Below are positions 17,592 to 26,254 of a stretch of 64,000 nt of DNA, in pieces. Under the pieces are notes generated by a model that did not search any database, was not told where the DNA came from, and worked only from the letters and a program-made list of their open reading frames with translations. Both the position numbers and the translations under genes were made by a program. Source of the stretch: Desulfuromusa sp. (GTDB lineage: Bacteria; Desulfobacterota; Desulfuromonadia; Desulfuromonadales; Geopsychrobacteraceae); assembly GCA_016744595.1 (NCBI GenBank), contig JADGEB010000003.1, positions 62,001 to 126,000 on the forward strand, given 5' to 3'. The stretch's first letter is position 1, and each line of letters begins with the position of its first letter.

Positions 17592-18715
17592 GTCGGGTTG
17601 TTATCAGTAAAGTTGCAACTGTAACCGCTCTGGGAGATGGACTTGATCCTCTCTGGCAGGGTTTGTTGGATGGAGAGAGTGGGATTGCTCCACTGACTCG
17701 TTTTAGCTGTGAAAATTATGTTTCCCGCTATGCTGCTTGCATTGACAATCTTCAGGCTTCCGCAGAGTTGTCGTTACTGGACACCATTCTCGAACGGGTT
17801 GCGGTACAGATGGGCGCCCTCCCTGAAGATTGTCGTTTGCTGGTTGCTTCGACCAAGGGTGAGATTGATCGCCTTACCATGGCTTGTCGGCAGAAAGGTG
17901 TTATCCCTCCTACGGCACTGTTTGAGCTGCTATTGGGAAAAATTTCCAGACGTTGCAGTTTGACCGATCCTGGTTGTAATATCAATGCAGCCTGTGCTTC
18001 TTCGACCATTGCTGTGGCTCGGGCAGCGGCATTGATTGCTGCAGGAGAGGCAGAGTCGGTTCTGGTTTATGCTGCTGATTTGGTCAGCGAGTTTGTCTTT
18101 TCCGGATTTTCGGCATTACAAGCACTCTCAAATGAACCTTGTCGTCCTTTTGACCAGCAGCGAAAGGGATTGACTCTAGGTGAGGCAGGAGTGGCTCTGC
18201 TATTGATGAGTGAAGAGTGTGCCGACCGTCATGCTGAAGCACCGCTGGCTTGCGTTGCTGGTTGGGGGGTGGCCAACGATGCTCATCATGTCACCGCTCC
18301 GGCTCGTGATGGCTGCGGGTTGATACTCGCCAGTAATCAGGCTTTGAAAAAAGCTGACATCAGTGCGACTCAGATTGCCGCAATTAATACCCATGGAACC
18401 GGAACTCTCTACAATGACGCTATGGAACTGACTGCCTTCAATGCGGTTTTTGGTGAGTCTTTGCCACCACTACATGGTGTTAAAGGGAGTCTGGGGCATT
18501 GTCTTGGGGCTGCCGGTGGGGTTGAAATTGCTATTGGTTGTCGGTCGTTACAGCAACAGATGATTCCCGGTACCGTTGGTTGCCTCGATGCCGAAGATGC
18601 TGGTCAGGGGAAGCTAGGTGTCACTTCACAAAAAATTTCTGGAGATTATCTGCTCTGTAGTAACTCTGGTTTTGGTGGGATCAATGCTGTGGTGATATTG
18701 CAGGGGAGCGTGTAA
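17588..18715 (+). CDS. Beta-ketoacyl-ACP synthase (FabF-type), KS3
   Basis: A GTG start at 17588 overlaps the thioesterase stop by 4 bp; the frame upstream of it is inside the thioesterase. The protein has 375 residues with the catalytic set Cys136 (NAACASST), His269 (NTHGTGTLYND), Lys299 and His304 (KGSLGHCLGAAGG). It is followed without a gap by a short KS-like protein lacking the active Cys. The two therefore probably form the ApeO-ApeC type KS-CLF heterodimer that makes the polyene chain. Confidence 0.92.
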   Translation: MSRVVISKVATVTALGDGLDPLWQGLLDGESGIAPLTRFSCENYVSRYAACIDNLQASAELSLLDTILERVAVQMGALPEDCRLLVASTKGEIDRLTMACRQKGVIPPTALFELLLGKISRRCSLTDPGCNINAACASSTIAVARAAALIAAGEAESVLVYAADLVSEFVFSGFSALQALSNEPCRPFDQQRKGLTLGEAGVALLLMSEECADRHAEAPLACVAGWGVANDAHHVTAPARDGCGLILASNQALKKADISATQIAAINTHGTGTLYNDAMELTAFNAVFGESLPPLHGVKGSLGHCLGAAGGVEIAIGCRSLQQQMIPGTVGCLDAEDAGQGKLGVTSQKISGDYLLCSNSGFGGINAVVILQGSV

Positions 18716-19425
18716 TGAAGGGATGGATTAACGGGATTGGCTGGGTGACTGCTGCTGGTTGTAATAGTGGCCGGAATACTGACCAACAGCCGTTATGTCA
18801 AGGAAGCCTGGAGATACCAAAGAGGAAGCAGGTTTTTGAAAAGCCCGATATGCGTTTTGGTCGGCTGGATGAGTTTTCTCGTATTGGTCTTGCAGCGATT
18901 GCTTTTTGCTTGCGCGATGCCGGTGAGGAATCTTGGAGTGAAAAACGGCCGATTGGTATTATTGCTGCCAGCCGCTACGGTTGCTTGCAAACCGATATTT
19001 CTTATTTACAGACGATGCTGCCAGAACACGGAAAACTGGCCAGCCCGAATCTGTTTGCTTACACGTTGTCAAACAGTTTTCTCGGTGAGGCGGCGCTTCG
19101 ATTTGGTTTGACTGGCACAACTTTGGTCTTGAATCAGGCAGATGAAAGTGCTCTGTCATCGTTGCGCTATGCTCTGGAAGAATTAGCCTGGAACGGGCAG
19201 CAGGCAGTGATCGCTGGTAGCTGCGATTTGGCTCCACCGGCTGAACTTTCTCGTAAGGGTGAATATCCGGGTGGATTGTTTATGTTGATAGGAAAAGAGC
19301 CATCTACTGACATGGCCAGTTATGGTGAAATTGAATTGCGAGGGGACGAAATTTTCTTTGCTGGTAGTAAGGTTAACGATTTTCAGGCGTTGGTTGGGGA
19401 TGTTTTGGCGGCACTGATAAGATGA
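18715..19425 (+). CDS. Short KS-like chain-length factor (ApeC-like)
   Basis: This 236-residue protein matches only the N-terminal half of a ketosynthase (W-I-N-G-I-G-W-V-T-A at the start, then PNLFAYTLSNSFLGEAALRFG). Where KS3 has A-A-C-A-S it has Q-A-D-E-S, so Asp143 replaces the nucleophile. The C-terminal half with the His residues is absent. This is not a broken gene: aryl-polyene clusters encode a short partner of about this size (ApeC) that dimerises with a KS and sets chain length. It overlaps KS3 by one base. It is the last gene before the 356-bp gap. Confidence 0.82.
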   Translation: MKGWINGIGWVTAAGCNSGRNTDQQPLCQGSLEIPKRKQVFEKPDMRFGRLDEFSRIGLAAIAFCLRDAGEESWSEKRPIGIIAASRYGCLQTDISYLQTMLPEHGKLASPNLFAYTLSNSFLGEAALRFGLTGTTLVLNQADESALSSLRYALEELAWNGQQAVIAGSCDLAPPAELSRKGEYPGGLFMLIGKEPSTDMASYGEIELRGDEIFFAGSKVNDFQALVGDVLAALIR

Positions 19426-19781
19426 AATCTAAACCGTCGGTTTGCGGACCGACAGCCGCCTTCATTTTCTTTGATCGCAAAGAAAACGAAGCAAAAGAAA
19501 CTCTTTTTATTTCTTTCGCAAAATTTTCTACGACATTTCAATGGTAGGATTTTGTGGATAATGATCAGCTTCGTGGCAGCTCTTCGATATTGTTACGGGC
19601 ATGGTGGAAATTGCGGTGGGTTAGGTTGATTGAGAGGTGTATCGCTTGGCGAGACGTAAACGTCTCTAATGGCGAAAAAGCCAACCCAACCCCACAATCT
19701 TAAAACCAATATTAATTATAGAATAAACATAGATAGAGCAGAGGAAATCTCTCTGTAGACAAATAAAGGAGTTATATCCCC
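19426..19781 (+). other. 356-bp intergenic gap with hairpins; possible operon boundary and leader
   Basis: No gene is apparent. Three structures stand out. GTCGGT/ACCGAC (19436-19453) and a perfect 9-bp stem TTTTCTTTG-ATCG-CAAAGAAAA (19465-19486) lie just after the CLF gene. A larger folded block lies at 19616-19695: its outer arms gtgggttaggttg and caacccaaccccac enclose a perfect GAGACGT-AA-ACGTCTC hairpin (19651-19666) and a ggcgaaaaagcc hairpin. The next gene has a good AAGGAG site at about 19765. The gap probably separates two transcription units. The hairpin with flanking gaagcaaaagaaa looks like a dispersed repeat. I recognise no known riboswitch. Confidence 0.5.
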
Positions 19782-21041
19782 ATGAAAATGGAATTGATTT
19801 ACCCTCGTTGGCCAAAACTGGATCGACAGACCGAATTTCACTTGCCGCCACATGGCCCGGTAGTGTTTGCAGCCGCAATGCCTGAAGAGGTTGAGATCAA
19901 CTTTACTGATGAAAACCTGCAGACTGTCGATTTTGATGCCAGTTGCGATCTGGTCGCTATCTCCACCATGTTGAGTTCACAACTCCCACGTGCTTTTGAA
20001 ATTGCTCGTGAGTTTCGCCAGCGGGGCAAAAAGGTGATATTCGGTGGTATTGCAACCATGCTGCATGCCGAAGAGGTTCAGCAACATGCTGATACTGTTT
20101 TCCTTGGTGAAGTTGAGGGACGTTTTGGTCAGGTCGTCGAGGATTTCCAGCGTGGTGAACTGAAGCCAGTCTATGATTATATGCAGAAACATCCTGATAT
20201 TAATCTGGTTGGCACTGCCAAGCGAGAGATCCTTGATCGTGATCTCTATAATTATCGTGGGGTGCAGATGCTCGATCTGGTGCATGCTTCACGGGGTTGT
20301 AAGTTTAATTGTTTCCCCTGCTGTACCGGTTTTCTTGGTGGGACAACCTTCCGCCCTCGGCCTATCGATAAAGTCATTGAAGAGATGGAGGCGATCCAGA
20401 ACAATCGCTTATTTATAGTTGATAACTCGCTGGCTCAAGATCGTCAGTGGCTGCTTGATTTGTTTAAGGCCATGGTTCCGTTGAAAAAGAAGTGGGTTTC
20501 CCATCCGATCCTTGATGATGAAGAGGTTATCAAAGCCGCAGCCGATGCGGGAGCCTGGTATGTTTATCAAGCGGTTTTTGATACCTCTGATACGATTCGT
20601 AATCGGGTTAAGCGCTTCAAAGATCACGGTATCGGGGTTGAGGGAACAATTATTCTGGGTACCGACGATCAAAGTGAAGATGATATCAAGCGATTGGTCG
20701 ATTTCCTCATGGAGATTGATCTTGATGTTGCCGAATTTACTATCTTGACACCTTTCCCCCAGTCGCCGATTCGGCGACAATTGGAAACAGAGGGAAGGAT
20801 TCTATCTAATGATTGGCTTAACTACACAGCCGATAAAGTGGTTTTTCAGCCCAAGCAGATGACTCCAGAAAAGTTACAGGAACTGTATTACTACGCTTGG
20901 GACACCTTTAATTCCGACAGTGGTCACCAATTGAAAATGGGTGAATTGTTTAAAAAAGTAATTCGTCGTGAGATGGATGATGGCACTTATCACCGTTACA
21001 ATCCGCGCAAAAGCCGGATTTTTAAAAAAGGAAATGTATGA
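19782..21041 (+). CDS. B12-binding-type radical SAM enzyme 1
   Basis: The protein has 419 residues. Residues 1-130 have the Rossmann-like cobalamin-binding layout (VVFAAAMPEE, CDLVAISTM, KKVIFGGIATML) but no D-x-H-x2-G motif. The radical SAM cluster motif is Cys173-x3-Cys177-x2-Cys180 in RGCKFNCFPCC, followed by a TIM barrel with a VEGTIILGTD strand. Such class B enzymes methylate unactivated carbons or perform cyclisation and other radical chemistry on lipids and natural products. It is the first of three adjacent radical SAM genes and overlaps the next by 4 bp. The substrate is presumably the chain made by the cluster. Confidence 0.85.
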   Translation: MKMELIYPRWPKLDRQTEFHLPPHGPVVFAAAMPEEVEINFTDENLQTVDFDASCDLVAISTMLSSQLPRAFEIAREFRQRGKKVIFGGIATMLHAEEVQQHADTVFLGEVEGRFGQVVEDFQRGELKPVYDYMQKHPDINLVGTAKREILDRDLYNYRGVQMLDLVHASRGCKFNCFPCCTGFLGGTTFRPRPIDKVIEEMEAIQNNRLFIVDNSLAQDRQWLLDLFKAMVPLKKKWVSHPILDDEEVIKAAADAGAWYVYQAVFDTSDTIRNRVKRFKDHGIGVEGTIILGTDDQSEDDIKRLVDFLMEIDLDVAEFTILTPFPQSPIRRQLETEGRILSNDWLNYTADKVVFQPKQMTPEKLQELYYYAWDTFNSDSGHQLKMGELFKKVIRREMDDGTYHRYNPRKSRIFKKGNV

Positions 21042-22396
21042 GTCGGGTATTCCTCATCTCCAGCAATACAACGACTGATCCTTACCCGGTTTATCCATTG
21101 GGCATGGCGGTCGTTGCGGGGGCTCTGCAGACTGCGGGACATCAGGTGCAGCAGTATGATCCTCTGGCTCAAGGGGAGTCTATGCCACAGATGTTGCAGC
21201 TGATTAAAAAGTTTGCACCCGATTTGCTGGCAATTTCATTGCGAAATATTGACAATGTTGATTCCTTCAGCGGTGAAGATGGCTGGTACCTGCGGAAGAT
21301 AAAAGGTTTTATTGCAGATATACGCCAGGAGATAAAGGCCCCTATCGTTGTTGGTGGGCCGGCATTGACTATTCTTCCAGAGGAAATTGCAGAGTATCTT
21401 GCTGTTGATCATGCCATTATCGGTGAAGGGGAACGTTCTCTTCCGCAGTTGGTTGCTGATTTGGCTGCCGGGAAAGAGGTTCCGCAACTGATTCAGCGGA
21501 GCCAACCATTGCCTGGTGACGAATTCAGTACGCCCCTGTTTGATCAAGAACTAGTCAATTTTTATCTGGCACAGAGCGGTATGGTCAATTTACAGACCAA
21601 ACGGGGCTGTCCTCACCGTTGTAGCTACTGTTCTTATCCACATCTTGAAGGTTTTCATTTTCGCTTTCGGAATCCACAGCTGGTCGTTAATGAACTGGAG
21701 CAGCTGAAGCGGGAGCATGGGGTTGAACGGGTTTTCTTTACCGATTCAGTATTTAACGATCCGCATAAGGAATACCTTAAGCTGGTTGAGGAGATGCTGA
21801 GTCGTGATCTGGACATGCAGTGGTCGGCATTTTTTCGCCCACAGGGACTTGACCGGCAAGAATTGGCACTGATGAAACGAGCTGGACTCTATGCTCTGGA
21901 GTTGGGAACTGATGCTGCTGCTGATCAAACTCTGGCTGGTCTGGATAAGCGGCTCCGTTTTGCCGATATCCTTGAAGTCAACCGTGCCTGTCTTGATGAA
22001 CATTTACCGGCTGCTCACTTTGTCATGTTTGGTGGGCCAGATGAGGATGATGCTTCGGTGAGTGAAGGCTTGAAGAATATGGCACAGCTCGGGCAGTCTG
22101 TCGTTTTTGCTTTTTCAGGGATTCGAATTCATCCTGATGCTCCCTTACATCAGCGTGCCATTGCTGATGGGATTGTTACAGCCGAAACATCTTTATTGAA
22201 ACCGGTCTACTATTTTTCACCATTACTCGACCGGGAAAAAATGGAACAAACTATTGAGGCAAGTTTTGCCGGGCAGAGAAACCGAATCTTTCCGCCATCC
22301 AAAGGGATGGAACGGATGGAGGTCATGAAAGGGTTTGGCTTTTGTGGTTTGATGTGGGATCGACTGATTCGTTTTCCACGCCAGAAAACGCTTTGA
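21038..22396 (+). CDS. B12-binding-type radical SAM enzyme 2
   Basis: The protein has 452 residues. The N-terminal B12-type domain starts RVFLISSNTTTDPYPVYPLG, with a VVGGPALTILPEE strand and IIGEGE at residues 127-132. The radical SAM motif is Cys191-x3-Cys195-x2-Cys198 in KRGCPHRCSYCSYP. The family resembles those annotated as lipid-biosynthesis B12/radical SAM proteins. It differs clearly in sequence from radical SAM 1 and 3, so the three are likely to catalyse successive or different steps rather than being recent duplicates. It is coupled to the preceding gene by a 4-bp overlap. Confidence 0.86.
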   Translation: MSRVFLISSNTTTDPYPVYPLGMAVVAGALQTAGHQVQQYDPLAQGESMPQMLQLIKKFAPDLLAISLRNIDNVDSFSGEDGWYLRKIKGFIADIRQEIKAPIVVGGPALTILPEEIAEYLAVDHAIIGEGERSLPQLVADLAAGKEVPQLIQRSQPLPGDEFSTPLFDQELVNFYLAQSGMVNLQTKRGCPHRCSYCSYPHLEGFHFRFRNPQLVVNELEQLKREHGVERVFFTDSVFNDPHKEYLKLVEEMLSRDLDMQWSAFFRPQGLDRQELALMKRAGLYALELGTDAAADQTLAGLDKRLRFADILEVNRACLDEHLPAAHFVMFGGPDEDDASVSEGLKNMAQLGQSVVFAFSGIRIHPDAPLHQRAIADGIVTAETSLLKPVYYFSPLLDREKMEQTIEASFAGQRNRIFPPSKGMERMEVMKGFGFCGLMWDRLIRFPRQKTL

Positions 22397-22410
22397 GTGG
22401 ATATTCACGA

Positions 22411-23862
22411 ATGACTTCTTTGAACGACAAAAATATTTTGCTGCTCCACCCGCTCGGCTACAAGGTTGAGGCTGCAGCTCAGGATATTTCTCGCAAAGCG
22501 AATATTATGCCACCGCTGGGTTTGGCCAGTATCGCAGCATATTTGGAGCGCGAAGGTTACCATTGTGATATCCTTGACGGCTATGCTTATCCCGATGCTG
22601 ACCTGCCCCTGAAGCACTTGCTGAGAGAGAAACGCCCGGCATTACTTGGGATCAGCTGTACAACTGCCAGTTTCCACGATTCGGTACGGATGGCACAATT
22701 GGCTAAGACCGAACTACCAGAAATCCAAATTGTTTTTGGTGGCGCGCACGTTTCAGCATTGAAAGAAAAGGTTCTTGAATTTTCACCACTAATTGACTGT
22801 GCAGTTATTGGTGAAGGTGAACAAGTGATGCTGGAACTGGCACAGTTAGCCGGAGGTGAACCGGCCGATGTTGCCGGTCTGGTCTGGCGAGCTGCCGATG
22901 GTTCGCTGGTCAATAATGGCTATCGGAAAGAAGCGCTGGTTCTGGATGATCTTCCTTTTCCTGCTTATGAAAAATTGGCAGGATATCCTCATGCCTATAA
23001 ACTGCCAATCTTCAATTATCCAAAGGCACCAAACAGTAGTTGTATCTCTAGTCGTGGCTGTCCCTACAGTTGCAGTTATTGTGACCGAAGCGTTTTTCGT
23101 AGTACTTTCAGGTACAATTCTGCTGAGTATCTTTACCAACACCTCAAGTATCTGAATGGTCGGTTTGCAATTCGGCATATCAATTTCTACGATGACCAAT
23201 TCACTTTTCATCGCAGTCGGGTCGAAGAATTCTGTCAGTTGATGATCAATAAACCACTGGGGATGACCTTTAATTGTGCGGTTCGTGCCGAACATGTTGA
23301 TCGTGAATTGCTGCAGTTGATGAAAGCTGCTGGCTGTTGGATGGTCAGCTTGGGGATTGAAAGTGGTGATGAACTGTTGCTTTCTCAGCATCGGCAGAAT
23401 GCCAATCTCGATCTCCTTGCCGATACGATTCGTACTATCAAAGCGTGTGGTATTCGTACCAAGGGGTTGCTGATGATGGGACTGCCGGGTGAAAATGAGG
23501 AGTCAATCCGCCGCAGTATGGAGTATGTCTACTCGCTGCCGATTGATGATTTTAATCTGGCCAAGTTCACCCCATTTCCTGGTTCTCCGATCTACGAAAA
23601 AATTCATCAACTGGGAACTTTTGATGAAGATTGGGAAAAAATGGATTGTATGCATTTTCAGTTTGTCCCACATGGGATGGAAAAGGAAAGACTGGAAAAG
23701 CTCTTCATCGAATTTTACAAAAACCATTTCAAACGCAACCGGGTTCTCTGGGGTTATGTGACAATGTTGTGGAAATCTCCTGATAGCTGGCTCCGGTTTA
23801 CTGGCAATGCTGGCTCATTTTTACGTTTTGCTCTTAGTAATAAACGCTATGGTAGTTCCTGA
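22411..23862 (+). CDS. B12-binding-type radical SAM enzyme 3
   Basis: I take the ATG at 22411 (MTSLNDKNILLLHPLG), giving 483 residues; the frame upstream lies within the preceding gene. The B12-type domain shows PPLGLASIAAYLEREGY, VFGGAHVSALKEKV and VIGEGEQVM. The radical SAM motif is Cys217-x3-Cys221-x2-Cys224 in SRGCPYSCSYCDRS. A TIM barrel follows, with DDQFTF and GLLMMGLPGE strands typical of the BchE/methyltransferase class. It ends inside the start of the glycosyltransferase fusion gene, so all four genes from 19782 onwards are one transcription unit. Confidence 0.87.
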   Translation: MTSLNDKNILLLHPLGYKVEAAAQDISRKANIMPPLGLASIAAYLEREGYHCDILDGYAYPDADLPLKHLLREKRPALLGISCTTASFHDSVRMAQLAKTELPEIQIVFGGAHVSALKEKVLEFSPLIDCAVIGEGEQVMLELAQLAGGEPADVAGLVWRAADGSLVNNGYRKEALVLDDLPFPAYEKLAGYPHAYKLPIFNYPKAPNSSCISSRGCPYSCSYCDRSVFRSTFRYNSAEYLYQHLKYLNGRFAIRHINFYDDQFTFHRSRVEEFCQLMINKPLGMTFNCAVRAEHVDRELLQLMKAAGCWMVSLGIESGDELLLSQHRQNANLDLLADTIRTIKACGIRTKGLLMMGLPGENEESIRRSMEYVYSLPIDDFNLAKFTPFPGSPIYEKIHQLGTFDEDWEKMDCMHFQFVPHGMEKERLEKLFIEFYKNHFKRNRVLWGYVTMLWKSPDSWLRFTGNAGSFLRFALSNKRYGSS

Positions 23863-25978
23863 AAATCAAATAAGAACATTTGTTGTGATTCCGCTTTACA
23901 ATCACACTGCAACGTTGCGGCAAGTGGTTGAGGCGGTGCTGCAGCACCACCCTTTGGTTTTGGTGGTGGATGATGGCAGTACGGATGGCGGTGCCGAAGC
24001 AGTGGCGGGTTTGCCAGTTGAACTGCTGAGTCATTCGCATAATTTGGGGAAAGGAGCGGCTCTACATTCTGCTGCAGAATGGGGGCTGCGGCAGGGATTA
24101 ACCCACATGATCAGCATTGATGCTGACGGTCAGCATGACCCAGAAGATTTGCCGAAGTTTTTGACTGCTATCAGCAACAACCAACAGGCATTGATTGTTG
24201 GCTATCGTGATTTCGCACAGCAAAGTATTCCCGGTTCATCGCGTTTTGGGCGGCAGTTTTCCAACTTCTGGTTGCGTTTACAGACGGGAAGCCAGCTTAA
24301 GGATAGCCAGAGTGGTTTTCGTGCTTATCCGTTGTTTGTCTTTCAGCAGCTGAACTTTTGGACGCGACGCTACAATTTTGAGATTGAAGTTCTGGTTCGA
24401 TCCGCTTGGGCTGGGGTGGAATTGCGAGATATCGATATCTCTGTTTACTATCCACCGGGAGATGAACGGATTTCCCACTTTCGCACTTTTATGGATAACT
24501 GGCGCTTGACTCTTCTGAATACTCATTTGACCTTACGTTCAATTGTCCCCTGGCCACACCGGAAGATTATCGAACTGCAACAAGGTGAAAGTGAGCGGAT
24601 CAAAACCCTCTCGGTGATTCATCCACTTCGATCAATCCGGCAACTGCTTCAGGAGAATAGTTCTCCAAAGCAATTGGCAGTTGCTGCCGGGGTTGGTGTT
24701 TTACTTGGTGCCTTGCCGTTGTTGCTCTGCCATACCATCGCAATTTTATTTGTCTGTGGCTTTTTCCGACTCAATAAGGTTGCAGCAATCAGTAGCAGTC
24801 AGCTTTGTATGCCGCCGTTGGTGCCAGCTCTCTGTATCGAAGTTGGATATTTTTTGCGTCATGGTGACTGGTTAACCGAATTTTCTTTGCAAACTCTCGG
24901 CTATCAGGCCATGCAAAGGTTGTACGAGTGGTTATTGGGCTCGTTGTTTCTGGCTCCGTTGCTGGCGATTATTGTTGCTGGTTTGACCTACCTGTTGGCA
25001 ACAGCAATCAACCGTAAAGAAGAAAGTTCGAACCTGTTATCAAGTAGCGCACCATCGGAGAAAGCTGCCCGGCAGGAGTGGACGAGTCGCAGTATTGGTT
25101 CCTCCTGGCAGCATCAATCTTTTTATCTGATGATTCGTTTTGGTGGCAGACGCGCAGCGTATGCATTGCTTTATATTGTCGTTTTTTATTATGTGTTGCT
25201 GCCGTCGGTGCGGAAAAAATGTCATTATTATCTGGCTCGCCGCTTTCCGCAGGCTGGAACGTGGGCACGCTTCCGGGATAGTTATCTGATGACTCTTGAT
25301 CTGGGTAAAGTACTGGTTGACCGGGCGTTGGTCGGCATCCTCGGGTCGGAACAGATACAAGTTGAATTACGCGGCAAGTCGGAGTTGCTGGAGGTGCTGG
25401 CAGAGAATAAGGGAATGATTCTTGTTAATGCCCATGTCGGTTGTTGGCAGGTGGCGATGTCGGCTCTCGGTTTCATGAACACACCGGTCAACTTGCTGAT
25501 GCAGCGGGAAGATAACGACATTGACCGACACTATTTTGAACATGCCGGGATCGAGTGCCCTTATCAGATTATTGACCCACGCGGTGATCTTGGTGGTGTA
25601 TTGAAAATGGTTGAAGTCCTTAAACGAGGCGAAGTGTTGTCGGTAATGGGTGACCGGATGCTTGGTGAAGATCGTAATGGGGTTGAGGTTGAGTTTATGG
25701 GGGGGACGGTTACGATGCCGTTCAGTGCATACAAATTGGCATCGGCAACAGGCGCACCAATTGTAGTCCTTTTTTCATATAAAATCGGACCAGACAGTTA
25801 TGAGTTGAAGCTTTATAAAACAATTCGGGTTCCATCAGGTCTGGGTCGTGGTAATAGTGTATTTCGACCTTACGTCAGGGAGTTTGCCGAAACTCTAGAA
25901 GTTTTTTGTGCCGAGCACCCGTTTCAGTTTTTCAATTTTTTTGATATGTGGCAAAATCAGCCACCTGATCGAAGCTGA
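23849..25978 (+). CDS. GT2 glycosyltransferase - DUF2062 - LpxL-like acyltransferase fusion (ApeJ-like)
   Basis: With the ATG at 23849 the protein has 709 residues (the frame is open from 23807). Residues about 8-230 are a GT2 domain with VVDDGSTD and SIDADGQHDPED. Residues about 270-390 are a DUF2062-like membrane segment (SPKQLAVAAGVGVLLGALPL). Residues about 430-700 are an acyltransferase of the LpxL/LABLAT class with LVNAHVGCWQVAMSALG. Aryl-polyene clusters have a GT/acyltransferase fusion (ApeJ). It could build the sugar- or lipid-linked acceptor and add the polyene or another acyl chain to it. The inserted DUF2062 makes it larger than the usual fusion. Confidence 0.83.
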   Translation: MVVPENQIRTFVVIPLYNHTATLRQVVEAVLQHHPLVLVVDDGSTDGGAEAVAGLPVELLSHSHNLGKGAALHSAAEWGLRQGLTHMISIDADGQHDPEDLPKFLTAISNNQQALIVGYRDFAQQSIPGSSRFGRQFSNFWLRLQTGSQLKDSQSGFRAYPLFVFQQLNFWTRRYNFEIEVLVRSAWAGVELRDIDISVYYPPGDERISHFRTFMDNWRLTLLNTHLTLRSIVPWPHRKIIELQQGESERIKTLSVIHPLRSIRQLLQENSSPKQLAVAAGVGVLLGALPLLLCHTIAILFVCGFFRLNKVAAISSSQLCMPPLVPALCIEVGYFLRHGDWLTEFSLQTLGYQAMQRLYEWLLGSLFLAPLLAIIVAGLTYLLATAINRKEESSNLLSSSAPSEKAARQEWTSRSIGSSWQHQSFYLMIRFGGRRAAYALLYIVVFYYVLLPSVRKKCHYYLARRFPQAGTWARFRDSYLMTLDLGKVLVDRALVGILGSEQIQVELRGKSELLEVLAENKGMILVNAHVGCWQVAMSALGFMNTPVNLLMQREDNDIDRHYFEHAGIECPYQIIDPRGDLGGVLKMVEVLKRGEVLSVMGDRMLGEDRNGVEVEFMGGTVTMPFSAYKLASATGAPIVVLFSYKIGPDSYELKLYKTIRVPSGLGRGNSVFRPYVREFAETLEVFCAEHPFQFFNFFDMWQNQPPDRS

Positions 25979-26002
25979 TAATAATCCAAGGAGTAAAATA
26001 GT

Positions 26003-26254
26003 ATGAGTGTAAAAGAGAAACTCAAGCAAGTGCTGATAGAAGATTTGAACCTGGAAGATGTTGAACCAAATGAGATTGAAGATGATATGGCTTTGTTCGG
26101 CGATGGGTTGGGACTCGACTCCCTTGATGCTGTCGAACTGGTGGTGATTGTCCAAAAACATTTTGGTGTTGAAATCAAGGATATGGAAGAAGGTCGACCT
26201 GCATTTCAGACAATCAGTACTCTAGCTCAATATATTGAGGAACGGATGGCTTGA
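26003..26254 (+). CDS. Acyl carrier protein 2
   Basis: This 83-residue acidic carrier has Ser40 as the phosphopantetheine site in DGLGLDSLDAVEL. A strong AAGGAG site precedes it. The downstream KS overlaps its stop (TGATG). The motif is closer to ACP3 (LDSLDAVEV) than to ACP1 (LDSLDTVDM), suggesting ACP2 and ACP3 belong to the second synthase set. Confidence 0.93.
   Translation: MSVKEKLKQVLIEDLNLEDVEPNEIEDDMALFGDGLGLDSLDAVELVVIVQKHFGVEIKDMEEGRPAFQTISTLAQYIEERMA

Noticed and set aside
18715-19425. Truncated or frameshifted ketosynthase
   Set aside because: The size matches the short ApeC-type chain-length factor, the gene is coupled to an intact KS, and no KS-like continuation appears after its stop.
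19426-19781. Cobalamin or cyclic di-GMP riboswitch before the radical SAM genes
   Set aside because: Conserved motifs (B12-box GCCACTG; GEMM core) are not present, so only an unnamed structured element is claimed.
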